A stretch of DNA of 12,236 nt from an uncultured bacterium (GTDB lineage: Bacteria; Cyanobacteriota; Vampirovibrionia; Gastranaerophilales; Gastranaerophilaceae), in contig URXH01000063.1 in assembly GCA_900551675.1 (NCBI GenBank), positions 1-12,236 of the forward strand. Reading direction: 5' to 3'. Position 1 is the first letter of the stretch, and each line of letters starts with the position of its first letter. Shown one piece after another: positions 1-5,602 of the stretch. Made by a program: the position numbers and the translations under genes. Under the pieces are notes generated by a model that was given only the letters and a program-made list of their open reading frames with translations, was not told where the DNA came from and did not search any database.

Positions 1-54
1 TTTTTATAACAGGTTTTTCGGGGGGGGGGCGATTCTCAGCTCTTCTCTATCCAT
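1..54 (-). CDS. 5' end of an unidentified gene, frame broken by a C10 tract
   Basis: ATG is at 54-52, with a strong AGGAGG ribosome binding site at 68-63 (8 nt spacing) and a good promoter at 91-119. Translation begins MDREELRIAPPP, with the prolines coming from a run of ten C on the coding strand (G20-29 on plus). As written, the frame reaches a TAA at 6-4, giving only 16 residues. With one more C (11) or two fewer (8) the frame stays open to the window edge, reading PPPPEKPVIK; 9 or 12 C also stays open, so the true frame cannot be fixed from the 18 bases that remain. It lies 90 bp downstream of queA on the same strand but has its own promoter. The good start signals argue for a real gene. 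The product is unrecognised because only the start is visible. Confidence 0.55.
18..36 (+). repeat. G10 tract, copy 1 of TC-G10-CGATTCT
   Basis: Ten consecutive G at 20-29 inside a 19-bp sequence that recurs identically, in the same orientation, at 2838-2856. Here the coding strand is the C-rich strand (minus), so the tract encodes prolines. G runs of this length are out of character for this AT-rich window and none occurs elsewhere in it. Homopolymers of 8-12 G are typical slipped-strand contingency tracts in other bacteria; short-read length errors at such tracts are also common. Confidence 0.75.
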
Positions 55-90
55 ATCTTTTGCCTCCTAAAAATTAAAAACTATATATTT

Positions 91-119
91 ATTATTTCCG
101 ATTTTTCGTGTTTTGTCAA
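91..119 (-). promoter_or_regulatory. Sigma-70-type promoter of the left-end gene
   Basis: Read on the minus strand there is a perfect -35 TTGACA (119-114), a 17-nt spacer and a -10 AATAAT (96-91, 5 of 6 to consensus). Predicted transcription start is near 84, giving a leader of about 30 nt that contains the AGGAGG site before the ATG at 54. It sits in the AT-rich gap after queA, so the left-end gene does not depend on queA transcription alone. Confidence 0.7.
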
Positions 120-144
120 TATTTGCAAAAACAAAAATTTATCT

Positions 145-1266
145 TTAACAGATATACATGCAGTCGCCGTAAGAGAAAAAACGATAATTATTTTCTATTG
201 CTTCTTTATATGCCTCAAATATAAAATCTTTACCGGCAAGTGCACTTACCAGCATCAAAAGCGTGGATTTCGGCAGGTGGAAATTTGTTATTAAATTATC
301 TATAACCTTAAATTCGTACGGCGGATAAATAAATAATTCCGAATGGTCATGGCATGGTTTTATACAGCCGTATTTTTGATATGCTGTTTCTAGAGTCCTT
401 ACAGTTGTTGTGCCGACTGCAACAATTTTTTTACCTTCTGCTTTTGCTCTGTTAATTTGTTCTGAGGCTTTTTCTGAAATCTCAAATGTTTCAGAATGCA
501 TTTTGTGATTTTCTACATTTTCGCATTGGACGGGTCTGAATGTTCCAAGACCTACATTTAAGGTAACATATGCTAATTCAATACCTTTATTCTCAAGTTT
601 TTGTAAGATTTCTTTTGTAAAATGCAAACCTGCTGTGGGTGCGGCGACAGAACCTTCGTCTTTTGCGTAAACTGTCTGGTATCTTTCAAAATCCAGTTTT
701 CTTAAATCTTCATTTGGAATTTTTCTCTCAATATATGGCGGAAGCGGTATCTGACCGTTTCTGTGCAGTACATCAAGAAGATTATCACCTTCAAATATCA
801 ATTCAACAAGCCATTCGCCGTTTTCTTCCAAACGTTTTACAGCCCTGACAGACAGTTCATCGCTTATTTTAATAATTGTATCAGGCTTAACTCTTTTTGA
901 CGGCTTAATCAATACTTCCCAGTTTTCTTGTTGTTTCCCTCGCCCATTTGGGGAGAGGGTAGAATTGCTTAATGAACATTGTGAATTTAGCAATTCGGGA
1001 GAGGGGCTATATTGTTTCAGCAAAAAAACTTCGATTTTTGCACCGGTATCTTTGTGTCCGATCAGGCGTGCCGGCAGCACTTTTGTGTTATTCATTACCA
1101 GAAGCGTATTACTATTCAGCAGGTCAACAATATCGTAAAAATGTTTATGAGAAATGGTTCTATCCTTACGGTTTAGAACCATCATTTTAGAATTTTCTCT
1201 TTTATCCGCAGGCATCTGCGCGATTAATTCTTCGGGTAAGCTGTAATCATAGTCTGAAAGTAACAT
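145..1266 (-). CDS. queA: S-adenosylmethionine:tRNA ribosyltransferase-isomerase QueA, with an in-frame repeat insertion
   Basis: QueA transfers and isomerises the ribosyl part of SAM onto 7-aminomethyl-7-deazaguanine in tRNA to make epoxyqueuosine, the penultimate step of queuosine synthesis in the cytoplasm. Family signatures are clear: an N-terminal YSLPEELIAQ-like start (residues 8-17), VMNNTKVLPARL (57-68), AAPTAGLHFT (208-217), GLGTFRPV (239-246), VGTTTVRTLE (284-293) and TNFHLPKSTLLMLVSALAG (327-345). The protein is 373 aa. About 27 residues (86-112, including SPSPELL and LSPNGRGK) have no place in the family and coincide with an 81-bp palindromic insertion at 931-1011. Removing them gives about 346 aa, the usual length, and joins FLLKQ directly to QENWEVLIKP. 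The gene lies 91 bp downstream of yidC on the same strand, separated by hairpin repeats. ATG at 1266 fits the family N-terminus. Whether the enzyme tolerates the insertion is not known. Confidence 0.95.
   Translation of the reverse strand: MLLSDYDYSLPEELIAQMPADKRENSKMMVLNRKDRTISHKHFYDIVDLLNSNTLLVMNNTKVLPARLIGHKDTGAKIEVFLLKQYSPSPELLNSQCSLSNSTLSPNGRGKQQENWEVLIKPSKRVKPDTIIKISDELSVRAVKRLEENGEWLVELIFEGDNLLDVLHRNGQIPLPPYIERKIPNEDLRKLDFERYQTVYAKDEGSVAAPTAGLHFTKEILQKLENKGIELAYVTLNVGLGTFRPVQCENVENHKMHSETFEISEKASEQINRAKAEGKKIVAVGTTTVRTLETAYQKYGCIKPCHDHSELFIYPPYEFKVIDNLITNFHLPKSTLLMLVSALAGKDFIFEAYKEAIENNYRFFSYGDCMYIC
931..1018 (-). repeat. 81-bp palindromic element inserted in frame in queA, flanked by TTGTTTC repeats
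   Basis: The 7-mer TTGTTTC occurs at 931-937 and again at 1012-1018, exactly 81 bp (27 codons) apart, as expected for a target-site duplication around an insertion. Between them are a GC-rich hairpin (CCCTCGCCC pairing with GGGAGAGGG, 937-959), a second hairpin (GAATTGCTTAA at 962-972 against TTTAGCAATTC at about 985-995, 10 of 11 pairs) and a closing GGGAGAGGGG (997-1006). The intergenic copy at 2675-2748 has the same order of parts. The insert has no stop codon in the queA frame. It resembles in principle the Rickettsia palindromic elements that insert in frame in protein genes. Confidence 0.85.
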
Positions 1267-1285
1267 TTTAATATCTCTTATTTTT

Positions 1286-1351
1286 GAGATGCTGAAATAA
1301 ATTCAGCATCACGGTTAGTTTTTTGTCATCCCGAACTTGTTTCGGGATCTC
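1286..1351. repeat. Two inverted-repeat hairpins of the GAGAT/GTCAT family between yidC and queA
   Basis: Copy 1, at 1286-1312, is GAGATGCTGAA...TTCAGCATCAC. Copy 2, at 1325-1351, begins GTCATCCCGAACTTG and ends TTTCGGGATCTC. Each is a short palindrome (GATGCTGAA/TTCAGCATC; CCCGAA/TTCGGG), and they are the reverse complement of each other in type. Related copies lie at 4479-4541 and 10470-10496. They almost fill the 91-bp gap between the yidC stop and the queA start. As RNA hairpins they could attenuate or stabilise the yidC-queA transcript; that role is an inference. Confidence 0.7.
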
Positions 1352-1357
1352 TTTAAA

Positions 1358-2446
1358 TTATTCCTTAGGTTCAATTTTTTTTGCGCCTGCAATATCCGAA
1401 TCCGTAACAATATTTTTTGTACGTTCCTGCTCCATGTCAATCTGCTTATTCACAATAACAGTCTGCAAAATTTGGATTATATTGCTTGTTACGAGGTATA
1501 ATAAAACACCTGCAGGAATAGGGATTATAACAAATGTACCGATAATCATAATCGGCATAAATGTTCCCATTGATTTCTGGATAGCTTCCTGAGTAGGATC
1601 AAGCGCGCCGTCTTTCGGCTTTTGAGTTGCCATCATAACTTTTTGTGATGCAAACATTGTGAGCGCAAACAGTGCAATCAAAATAAATACATCCCAGTGG
1701 AAAGTTCTTTCTGCAACAGTTGTCGGAACAGATGCCGCTAAGACGCTGCCTTCTTTTTTGAATGTAATGTTTTCTATTTCTTTATTTGACATGTCGGTAA
1801 CGGCAATTTCTGCCTTTTCAATGCTGTCAAGCTGTGCAAATTTTAAATTCAAATGATCTAAATCAATTTTGAAATCAACATTTTCCCCGGGTTTAAATTC
1901 TCCCTGAATTTCAACGGCTTTATTAGGATCTTTAATTTTTACATTTTCAAGAGTTTCATCAGGAAGATATACTGTTGCGGTTTTCCCTAAAGTAAAAGTA
2001 TCACCCTGCGAAACGCCGAAAGTTCCGTCATAAGATCTTCCTGCAGTCGCTCTTAAAGTAGTATCAAGTCTGCTTAAAAATCCTAAAGATGTATCGCCTG
2101 CAATTTGAATAAACTGAGGGCTCATCAAAGCTGAATATAAAAGTATGAAAATAGGTAACTGGATTAATAAAGGCAGACATCCTCCCATCGGGTTAAACTT
2201 ATGTTCTTTGTAAAATTCCATAAGTTTTTGCTGCATTTTTTGCGGGTCGCTTTTGTATCTGTCCTGAATAGCTTTAATTTTGGGCTGCAAATTTTGCATC
2301 ATTTTCATTGATCTCTGCTGTGATACATTAAGCGGCCACATTGCAAGCCTTATAACAACAGTTAATAATATAATTGCAAGTCCGTAATTTCCAACAAGCG
2401 AAGCTAATGCTTTTAATGCTTCAATAGTTAAAGTTGTAAAATCCAA
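1358..2446 (-). CDS. yidC: Membrane protein insertase YidC/Oxa1 family
   Basis: YidC inserts and folds inner-membrane proteins, alone or with SecYEG. The conserved core is visible: TM1 at about 20-40 with the substrate-groove arginine R33 (TVVIRLAMWPL), a charged cytoplasmic helical hairpin at about 43-85, TM2 at 90-110 (GGCLPLLIQLPIFILLYSAL), TM3 at 250-270, and two C-terminal helices at about 293-330 (TFMPIMIIGTFVII and AGVLLYLVTSNIIQILQ). At 362 aa it lacks the large first periplasmic domain of proteobacterial YidC. Between TM2 and TM3 lies an unusually long, beta-rich, charged segment (residues about 115-245), on the periplasmic side by topology. The start is TTG at 2446, chosen because the next in-frame residues match the family N-terminus; GAGGAT/TAGGG stretches upstream may serve as the ribosome site. 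It is followed by queA on the same strand, so they may be cotranscribed. Confidence 0.93.
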   Translation of the reverse strand: MDFTTLTIEALKALASLVGNYGLAIILLTVVIRLAMWPLNVSQQRSMKMMQNLQPKIKAIQDRYKSDPQKMQQKLMEFYKEHKFNPMGGCLPLLIQLPIFILLYSALMSPQFIQIAGDTSLGFLSRLDTTLRATAGRSYDGTFGVSQGDTFTLGKTATVYLPDETLENVKIKDPNKAVEIQGEFKPGENVDFKIDLDHLNLKFAQLDSIEKAEIAVTDMSNKEIENITFKKEGSVLAASVPTTVAERTFHWDVFILIALFALTMFASQKVMMATQKPKDGALDPTQEAIQKSMGTFMPIMIIGTFVIIPIPAGVLLYLVTSNIIQILQTVIVNKQIDMEQERTKNIVTDSDIAGAKKIEPKE

Positions 2447-2494
2447 TTTCCCTAATCCTCATTTAATAGTGTAAAATCTCTTCTCCAGAAGTTT

Positions 2495-2500
2495 ATTATA
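2495..2500 (-). promoter_or_regulatory. Possible -10 of the yidC promoter
   Basis: The minus strand has a perfect TATAAT about 50 nt upstream of the yidC start. TTGACT occurs twice just upstream (2518-2513 and 2513-2508), but the spacings of 12 and 7 nt are wrong for a normal -35. The -10 is therefore the only solid part of this call. Confidence 0.35.
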
Positions 2501-2549
2501 AAAGTAAAGTCAAGTCAATAAATTGTAAATGTTATAACTGAGTGCTTAA

Positions 2550-2590
2550 CCCCTCACCCTAAATCCCTCTCCCGCAAGGGGAGAGGGATT
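2550..2590. repeat. Short GGGAGAGGG palindromic element, intergenic copy
   Basis: Holds CCCTCACCC followed by CCCTCTCCC-GCAA-GGGGAGAGGG, a perfect 9-bp hairpin with a 4-nt loop. It is in reverse orientation to the copy at 2675-2748 and lacks that copy's internal AT-rich hairpin, so it looks like the compact form of the same family. CCCTCTCCC...GGGAGAGGG repeats of this general kind are widespread in bacterial genomes. Confidence 0.75.
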
Positions 2591-2674
2591 AAAAAAAATA
2601 AATTTCCGGAGACTGGCAATTTTTTTTGTGTTCATGTTTTTATATTAATAGTAATATAAATTCCTCAGAATCTT

Positions 2675-2748
2675 CCTCGCCCCTTGTGGGAGAGGAAAGA
2701 ATTTCAACTTGAGCTACGCGAAAGTTTGAAATTCAAGGTGAGGGGTAA
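2675..2748. repeat. Long palindromic element, intergenic copy of the queA insertion
   Basis: Order of parts: CCTCGCCCCTTGTGGGAGAGG (hairpin), then GAATTTCAACTT pairing with AAGTTTGAAATTC (one bulge), then GGTGAGGGG. The queA insertion has the same three-part order, with a different sequence in the inner hairpin but the same GAATT...AATTC ends. This copy ends only about 20 bp before the start codon of the next gene, so it would lie in or near its 5' untranslated region. Confidence 0.75.
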
Positions 2749-2767
2749 TAAAGTGAAAGGGAAAATA

Positions 2768-4080
2768 ATGTTAGAAGCTATTGGAAACAATTTTAAATTT
2801 ACGGCAAATATGCCTGTAAACACTGCATTTCAGCCTGTCGGGGGGGGGGCGATTCTGTAGCTTCCTATAATCCCGCAGGGACTTACTTTCAAGCAAATAG
2901 ACCTGATGAATTTGTAAAACAGGATAAAAAAGAGGAGAAAAAGCTTTCAACAGGACAAAAGGTAGGAATTGGCGCCGGAATTTTGGCGTTCGGCGGAATT
3001 GTTGCTGCCGCAATTCTTTCTAAAGGCAAAACTTTAAAACCCGCAAATTTTGCAGAACATATTGACTTCAAACCTGCTCAGACAATGGAAGAAGCTGTTG
3101 AATTTGCTAAGAAAAATTTTGGGGTCAAAACTTTTGATTTTGGCGATGATTTAGAATTTGCTAACTGGGTGAATGAAGGTTTGGTAAATATTAACAACAG
3201 ATTTAAAGGTAAGGCTAATATTGTTGAAAATTTACGTTTTGCAACGCCTGATGAGATTGCAAAATCTAATGAAAAATTAGGAAGAGATGCAATCGCATGG
3301 TGTAACAGTTTTAAAAGAGCTGGAGATAATTCAGCTATTAGGTTTAATAAAGATTATATTGATAACGCGCCAAAACTTTTTAAGGAATGGGTAGAAAAAA
3401 TTATAAAACCGCATTTTAATGAACAAGGTGAAATTTTGGGGAATTATGTGTTTGGTGCCGATAGGGAGGTTCATGGTAAAATTCTAAAATTGAGTGAAAA
3501 AATGTTAAAAGAACCTGATAAATTTACAAGATTTGATGCGCTTAACGGGATAATGCTTTTTGATGATTATCAGCAATCTTTAAAATATTTTAATAAAAAT
3601 AAGCTTTCAATATTAAAAAATAAAATTTTTACCGATGCTGATTCTGCTGCTATTTTGAAACAGAATAATATATCTGTAAATATAGATGATTATGCTAAAT
3701 TATCAGAAAAAGAATTAAACGATAAAACTCAAAAAATATTAGAACTGCTTGTTGATATAAATCCTGTTTTAGGGACTGCAACAGTCAGAGGAAACAGCAA
3801 GTTTGATATTCTTTATCATGAGATGGGACATCATCTGCATGCAATGAACACTTCATTAAAGGATTCTTTTTGGGGCAGATTATCTAAAAAATCAGAAAAA
3901 TTATTTACTTCGGATTCAGAAAAACAAAAAATCGCAGGCTCGGTTTCGTGGTACGCACAGACAAATCCTAAAGAATTTGTAGCAGAATGCTTTAATGCTT
4001 TGTGTGCCGGCAGAAAACTGCCTGATGATGTTATGAAAATGTATGAATACTATAAAGGCCCGATACTTCCGAATATGTAA
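2768..4080 (+). CDS. HExxH metallopeptidase-like protein, N-terminal frame interrupted at a G10 tract
   Basis: ATG at 2768 follows GAAAGGG at 2755-2761. The first 24 residues (MLEAIGNNFKFTANMPVNTA...) run into a G10 tract at 2840-2849 and then stop at TAG 2858-2860. The long frame that continues from the tract to 4080 has no ATG for well over 100 codons, so it almost surely needs the upstream start. One extra G (11) or two fewer (8) joins them into about 437 aa. After the junction come a polar linker, one likely membrane segment (GIGAGILAFGGIVAAAIL), a long alpha-rich charged middle, and a C-terminal zinc-site-like HEMGH (codons at 3817-3831) with a candidate third ligand in NPKEFVAECF about 50 residues later. 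HExxH followed by NPxEFxAE resembles the ATLF/M34 lethal-factor-like and phage-associated peptidase group; that placement is an inference. No Sec signal peptide. Likely state as sequenced: off. Confidence 0.7.
2838..2856 (+). repeat. G10 tract, copy 2 of TC-G10-CGATTCT
   Basis: G at 2840-2849 with TC before and CGATTCT after, identical over 19 bp to 18-36. In this gene the G-rich strand is the coding strand, so the tract encodes glycines, whereas copy 1 encodes prolines. Shared protein ancestry therefore cannot explain the identity. The tract sits about 70 nt after the start codon, and the frame opens only when the run is 2 modulo 3 (8, 11, ...). Confidence 0.8.
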
Positions 4081-4128
4081 TAAATTTGCCAGTCGAAAAT
4101 CAGTCGCAAAATAGAATTTAAACATAAA

Positions 4129-4161
4129 ATAAAGGCTTTAGAAAATCTCTAAAGCCTTTAT
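4129..4161 (-). terminator. Terminator of tRNA-Pro (possibly bidirectional)
   Basis: A perfect 14-bp stem (ATAAAGGCTTTAGA against TCTAAAGCCTTTAT) with a 5-nt loop. On the minus strand it begins 7 nt after the tRNA CCA end and is followed by a T-rich run (TTTATTTTATG), as for an intrinsic terminator. On the plus strand it lies about 50 nt after the metallopeptidase stop but is not followed by a T tract, so it works best for the tRNA. Confidence 0.8.
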
Positions 4162-4168
4162 CTATAAA

Positions 4169-4245
4169 TGGTCGGGATGACACGATTTGAACGTGCGACC
4201 CCCTCGTCCCAAGCGAGGTGCGCTACCAAGCTGCGCCACATCCCG
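4169..4245 (-). tRNA. tRNA-Pro (anticodon UGG), CCA encoded
   Basis: Cloverleaf parts on the minus strand: acceptor CGGGATG/CATCCCG; D-arm GCGC-AGCTTGGTA-GCGC; anticodon stem CCTCG/CGAGG around loop CTTGGGA, giving anticodon TGG; variable loop GGGTC; T-arm GCACG-TTCGAAT-CGTGT; discriminator A; and an encoded CCA (4171-4169). Length is 77 nt including CCA. A promoter at 4389-4417 and a terminator at 4129-4161 frame it. Reads proline CCN codons, chiefly CCA. Confidence 0.97.
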
Positions 4246-4438
4246 ACGGTATTTCTTTTTTTTTATCGGTCTTTGGCTTGCTTGGTAGCGGCGCTACCAA
4301 GCCCCTCCTTCTTTTTCGATACTCAATCGAAAAAGCGGAGTCCTTGCCACATCCTGATAATAATGTATTTAATTTTCAAGCAAAATTAATTGTAGAATAA
4401 ATAAAATTTTACGTCAAGCAATTATTTTCGGGACTTAT
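4246..4438 (-). other. Structured leader upstream of tRNA-Pro with tRNA-derived fragments
   Basis: Two perfect hairpins lie here. 4280-4302 is GCTTGGTAGC-GGC-GCTACCAAGC, whose right arm GCGCTACCAAGC (4291-4302) is identical to 4220-4231 in the D-arm of the tRNA. 4311-4335 is CTTTTTCGAT...ATCGAAAAAG. Beyond them CCACATCC (4347-4354) repeats the 5' end of the tRNA (4237-4244). So the 5' third of tRNA-Pro appears a second time, split by a hairpin of about 40 bp. If the promoter at 4389-4417 is used, all of this lies in the precursor transcript. It may be a decayed tRNA copy, an integration scar or a processing structure. Confidence 0.55.
4389..4417 (-). promoter_or_regulatory. Sigma-70-type promoter reading toward tRNA-Pro
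   Basis: Minus strand: -35 TTGACG (4417-4412), a 17-nt spacer, and -10 TACAAT (4394-4389). Each hexamer has one mismatch. Predicted start is near 4382, giving a leader of roughly 135 nt before the mature tRNA 5' end. Confidence 0.7.
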
Positions 4439-4569
4439 ATCGCAGTTTACACCAGATATTCTAAAAAACAGTCATAATGTCATTGGGAACTTGTTTCGGA
4501 AGCTTATCATTATGAGATGCTGAAACAAGTTCAGCTTGACGTTTTTTCATAATTAGTGTAAATTGCGAT
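4439..4569. mobile_element. 131-bp MITE-like element with terminal inverted repeats
   Basis: ATCGCAGTTTACAC at 4439-4452 is mirrored by GTGTAAATTGCGAT at 4556-4569 (13 of 14 pairs). Inside lie two convergent copies of the GTCAT/GAGAT repeat: 4479-4508 (GTCATTGGGAACTTGTTTC...) and 4514-4541 (GAGATGCTGAAACAAGTTC...). No open frame of note. No clear target duplication was seen. It lies just downstream of the HELGH peptidase stop (4584), where it could also end transcription. Confidence 0.6.
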
Positions 4570-4583
4570 AAAACTCCCTTATT

Positions 4584-5384
4584 TTATCTTCTATTTTCCA
4601 GCATGCTTTGTTTTGCGGCAACACCAAGTCCGATGCCCGCTATTACATAGGTAAGCCATGCAAAGAAGTAATTCCTTTTCAACGGGGCAAGATTTACGGA
4701 TTTGCCGAGAGTTTGTCTTGCTGCTTTTACTCCTCTTATTGAGGCTAAACCTTCTTCGGCAATTGTCGGTAAAAAGGCTGCAAACCCTATAATGCCTGCG
4801 TTTTTCTCCACAAAATTTGGCTTGTTGTCATCGCGCCTGAAAAGTCCGTTCAATAGTAAAAGTGCAGTCGGGACAGCAGATACATAACCACGCGACTTTT
4901 GAAGAAATCTTAAAAATTTTCCTTTGTGAGCGTTTATTGCATGACCGAGTTCATGCAAAATCAGAGACGGTTTATTTTTCGGGGCAACTGCAAGTTTTAA
5001 CTGATCCGTGTAAAAAGCATTTTCGCCTTTTGCAACAGGAATAAGCTCTCTATGCAGTGATGGCGGATAATTTCTTATATTATTACCGTCAATAAAATCA
5101 ACAGTTACGTTAAGGTTATTTTGGCGAACCATGTTTTCTGCTGTTTTTTTGACGTTTGCTTCTGTTGTGAACTCTTTACCGCACATAAGTTTATTCCCGC
5201 ACCACTGTGAAGCTTTTTGCAAAAATATTGCAAATGCCTGCAGCAGACCTGCGGTTAAGATTGTTTTTTCAGGGGTCTGCGGTTCATAGTTCGTCGTGTC
5301 AGGGCGTGTGAAACTATTATTATTTGAAGGCAAATAATAATATTGATTTCCGTAATTAAAATTTACACTGCCAAGTCCACTCAC
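4584..5384 (-). CDS. Putative membrane-bound HELGH zinc metallopeptidase
   Basis: 266 aa from a GTG start at 5384; no clear Shine-Dalgarno is visible, so the start is the least sure part. The N-terminus (residues 1-40) is rich in Asn, Tyr, Ser, Thr and Pro and has no Sec signal. A hydrophobic segment lies at about 41-57. HELGH at 144-148 supplies the expected zinc histidines and catalytic glutamate; E210/E211 (in IAEEGLAS) could be the third ligand. Further hydrophobic segments are at 167-180, 195-209 and 240-256, which suggests the site is held near the membrane. The motif is generic to M48- and M56-like gluzincin peptidases; I do not recognise the family or substrate. Rubredoxin lies 49 bp upstream on the same strand, so cotranscription is possible. 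A MITE-like element follows the stop. Confidence 0.75.
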   Translation of the reverse strand: MSGLGSVNFNYGNQYYYLPSNNNSFTRPDTTNYEPQTPEKTILTAGLLQAFAIFLQKASQWCGNKLMCGKEFTTEANVKKTAENMVRQNNLNVTVDFIDGNNIRNYPPSLHRELIPVAKGENAFYTDQLKLAVAPKNKPSLILHELGHAINAHKGKFLRFLQKSRGYVSAVPTALLLLNGLFRRDDNKPNFVEKNAGIIGFAAFLPTIAEEGLASIRGVKAARQTLGKSVNLAPLKRNYFFAWLTYVIAGIGLGVAAKQSMLENRR

Positions 5385-5433
5385 GTTTTTATTAAAACAT
5401 GTAATAAGAAAAAATTGCCATAAATTTTAATAT

Positions 5434-5571
5434 TTATTCATCAATCTTATCAAACATGTCTTTTCCCGCACCGCATAGCGGACAGGTCCAGTCATCTGGC
5501 AGCTCGTCAAAATTTTTGCCTTCTTTTTCTTCATCGTAAATCCACTGGCATACTGAACATTTGTATTTCAT
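5434..5571 (-). CDS. Rubredoxin
   Basis: A 45-residue iron protein with both CxxC pairs that bind one Fe: C5-x-x-C8 (YKCSVCQWIYD) and C30-x-x-C33 (DDWTCPLCGAGKDMF). Rubredoxins are small cytoplasmic one-electron carriers, usually in anaerobes, serving oxygen and peroxide detoxifying reductases or other redox enzymes. ATG at 5571 is preceded by AAAGGAG with good spacing. The linker between the two halves is a little shorter than in clostridial rubredoxins (52-54 aa), but all ligands are present. It is divergent from the thioesterase gene with only 31 bp between the two start codons. No reductase partner is visible in the window. Confidence 0.95.
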   Translation of the reverse strand: MKYKCSVCQWIYDEEKEGKNFDELPDDWTCPLCGAGKDMFDKIDE

Positions 5572-5586
5572 TTTTTTCTCCTTTTG

Positions 5587-5595
5587 TGTTATAAT
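5587..5595 (+). promoter_or_regulatory. Extended -10 promoter for a leaderless thioesterase mRNA
   Basis: TGTTATAAT: a perfect TATAAT at 5590-5595 with the extended TGn just before. Transcription would start 7-8 nt downstream, at or right beside the A of the ATG at 5603. There is no Shine-Dalgarno before that ATG, which fits a leaderless message. No good -35 is seen, as is usual for extended -10 promoters. Confidence 0.55.
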
Positions 5596-5602
5596 TATCT
5601 GT

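Larger units (their letters stand above)
2447..2767. other. 321-bp intergenic region between divergent yidC and the G-tract gene
   Basis: It holds the yidC upstream signals (about 2447-2520), the compact palindrome (2550-2590), an AT-only perfect 9-bp hairpin at 2639-2660 (TTTATATTA, loop ATAG), the long palindrome (2675-2748), and the ribosome site of the following gene (GAAAGGG, 2755-2761). The two GC-rich palindromes face each other, ending in CCCTCACC and GGTGAGGGG, so the whole 2550-2748 stretch can pair imperfectly at its ends. No convincing promoter with both hexamers was found for the plus-strand gene. Confidence 0.6.

Noticed and set aside
639..1190. Two plus-strand open frames opposite queA
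   Set aside because: They lie within queA on the other strand; queA has full family motifs and these have none.
2639..2660. Perfect AT hairpin considered as a terminator
   Set aside because: The stem has no G or C and is followed by no T run; too weak for intrinsic termination.
4280..4302. Perfect GC hairpin as a terminator for a plus-strand transcript
   Set aside because: The T run lies on the wrong side for plus-strand termination, and on the minus strand it is followed by an A-rich stretch; tRNA-fragment origin explains it better.
4168..4389. A plus-strand 73-codon open frame across the tRNA and its leader
   Set aside because: It reads the antisense of tRNA-Pro and its hairpins; no ribosome site and no protein-like composition.
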